DNA of 32,788 bases from NCBI GenBank assembly GCA_025351745.1, contig JANXVI010000278.1, forward strand, positions 1 through 32,788. The letters run 5' to 3'. Each line of letters opens with the position of its first letter. The first letter of the stretch is position 1. The position numbers and the translations under genes were made by a program. The DNA is from Rhodoferax sp. (GTDB lineage: Bacteria; Pseudomonadota; Gammaproteobacteria; Burkholderiales; Burkholderiaceae_C). Of this stretch, positions 31,414 through 32,788 are shown in pieces. A model generated the notes under the pieces. That model was not told the origin of the DNA and made no database searches. It worked only from the letters and a program-made list of their open reading frames with translations.

Positions 31414-32788
31414 TTGAGCCAACCCAGCGCCAAAGACGTAGTCATCAAGGGAGCCGACAGCGTCACCATTACCATCACCGCCGGTGGCAACGTCACCCTC
31501 ACCGCCACCGGTGGCGGAGCTGACAGCAACATCCATATCGTTGGCAGCACCATCACGGCTGGCCAAGACGTCAACCTGAAGGCTGATAACAAAATCAACA
31601 TCCTGGCGGCCACCAACACCGGCACCAACAGCAACAGCACCAGCGGCTCCAGCGCCAGCATCGGTGTGGGCTTTGCCTTGGGTGCCAGTAACGGATTTAC
31701 GCTCAACGCCAGAGTCAGCCAAAACAAGGGCCAAGGCAACGGTACCGACACCAGCTACAGTAACAGTACCATCACCGCTGGCAACAAAGCCAGCATCAAG
31801 AGCGGGGGCGACACCAACATCATTGGCGGCGCAGTCAATGCCAAAACCGTTGTGGCCGACATCGGAGGCGACCTCTTCATCACCAGCCCGCAGCCCACCA
31901 GCGCTTACACCGAGAGCAGCAGTAGCAGCGGGTTTATCATGAAGCTATGCCCACCGGTCACCTGCTATGGCACCAGCAGCTTCAGCGTCAGCGCTGGCAG
32001 CCAGATCACCAGCACGCAGGCGGCGGTGGACAAGAACCTGAACACCTATGCGGCTGCGGGTGTTACGACTACTACGGATATTGCGAACAGCGCCAACTAC
32101 AGCGCCAGCGGGTACAACCTGTCCGCGAGCATGAGCACCACCATTGGTGACCAGAGTAGCAATACTGCTGAGAACAACATGATCGACAGGGGCATGAGCT
32201 CCAAGACGATCGAAAAGGTACTGGACGCCAACAAAGCTGGCACCACTATTACCGGCAGCTCTGGCGTAGGTTCAGCCAATGGCAGTTCGGCCAGCACTAC
32301 GGTGCCGGGCATCACCGGCATTGCGGGTAACAAGGATGTACGTACGGGGGATTCCAGCACGGCGCTGACACCGATCTTTGACAAGGACAAGGTCAAGAGC
32401 GATGTGAACGCCCAGATTGCCCTGACACAGACATTGGGGTAGTTGGCGCCAAAGGCTATTGGGGACTATGCGGACAAGAAATACAAGGAAGCAACGACCC
32501 CAGAAGAGAAGGCCCAATGGGCGCAGGGCGGATCTGCACGGGTGGCCTTGCACGTAGTCGTGGACGGGTTCGCTGAAGAAGACGTTGCCGGCTGTTGCGG
32601 GGACTGCGGTGGGCGTACTGGTGGGTGGGCCGTCGGGGGGTATGACTGCCGGTAATGCCACGGTAAACAACTACCTCAAGCATGCGGAAGCCATGCGATT
32701 GACTGATCTGGAAACCAAAAAAGCGGACGGCAAATGCGATGCGGACTGCGATCGTCAAATCGCCGACCTTCATGCATTGGATGCTGTA
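31414..32788 (+). pseudogene. Decayed filamentous haemagglutinin / CdiA-type exoprotein fragment
   Basis: Part of a two-partner-secretion exoprotein (FhaB/CdiA family), normally thousands of residues long. The fragment opens directly in haemagglutinin repeats (ITITAGGNVTLTATGG, NIHIVGSTITAGQDVNLKAD, INILAATNT) with no secretion domain, and the only start is a TTG at 31414. It then reaches the conserved late block (TPIFDKDKVKSDVNAQIALTQ). An in-frame TAG at 32440-32442 interrupts it, but homologous sequence continues in the same frame (APKAIGDYADKKYKEAT, ARVALHVVV). Near 32560-32570 the frame shifts by one and continues as GSLKKTLPAVAGTAVGVLVG, NNYLKHAEAMRL, CDADCDRQIADLHALDA to the window end. 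So it has lost its 5' end and carries a nonsense codon and a frameshift. A downstream toxin domain, if any, lies outside the window. The 105- and 132-aa minus-strand ORFs are shadows. Confidence 0.85.

Noticed and set aside
1-32788. CRISPR arrays, tRNA or rRNA genes, transposases, integrases
   Set aside because: No regularly spaced direct repeats, cloverleaf-like segments, rRNA stretches, or DDE or tyrosine recombinase motifs were seen by eye.

Overview
The window looks like chromosomal DNA of a betaproteobacterium of the Comamonadaceae (Rhodoferax/Polaromonas/Acidovorax-like). This is inferred from gene content (D-serine dehydratase, TRAP permeases, Mpo1-like and sterol-desaturase proteins) and from several copies of an intergenic repeat built around CTATCAA...ATAG and GGGCTAGAGGCC-like blocks, which I associate with that family. 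Flanking genes look GC-rich (hand-counted 60-base lines: 65% at 541, 63% at 26521, 67% at 30001), while the central block is lower (48% at 13441 and 15481, 50% at 18961).

Layout. (1) 2-1282: 3' part of an M3-family oligoendopeptidase. (2) 1581-5115: overlapping pair, a membrane-anchored DUF3142-like protein and a large alpha-helical lipoprotein. (3) 5116-5902: about 790 bp without a convincing gene, ending in a repeat copy. (4) 5903-25452: a roughly 19.5-kb accessory locus. (5) 25656-30983: housekeeping-type metabolic and transport genes: fatty acid hydroxylase/sterol desaturase, D-serine ammonia-lyase, Mpo1-like protein, and a TRAP small/large permease pair. (6) 31356-32788: another repeat copy directly abutting a decayed fragment of a filamentous-haemagglutinin/CdiA-type exoprotein gene.

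The central locus is the interesting part. A minus-strand secreted caspase-like protease fused to an FGE/sulfatase-modifying-factor domain diverges from a plus-strand series. That series is: a two-TM protein that looks like a dynamin relative without a P-loop; an Hsp70 relative with degenerate nucleotide-binding motifs and an 11-G tract; a terminator; four tandem histidine-rich helical proteins without signal peptides (27-31 His each); a lipoprotein combining CsgG-like, peptidoglycan-binding-like and DUF4384-like regions; a small secreted protein; a transmembrane Ser/Thr kinase with an extracytoplasmic FGE domain; and a secreted seven-repeat RCC1 propeller protein. It meets, convergently and with a 1-nt gap, a minus-strand pair: an OmpA-type lipoprotein and a secreted WD40-caspase protein.

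My working inference is one envelope-spanning system. Its possible parts are a kinase sensor, propeller and FGE scaffolds, two caspase-like proteases, a possible CsgG-type outer-membrane channel, and four coiled-coil proteins that could be its substrates, fibres or pore-forming effectors. I do not recognise it as a named system. Whether it acts in defence, inter-bacterial conflict or envelope remodelling cannot be settled from sequence alone.
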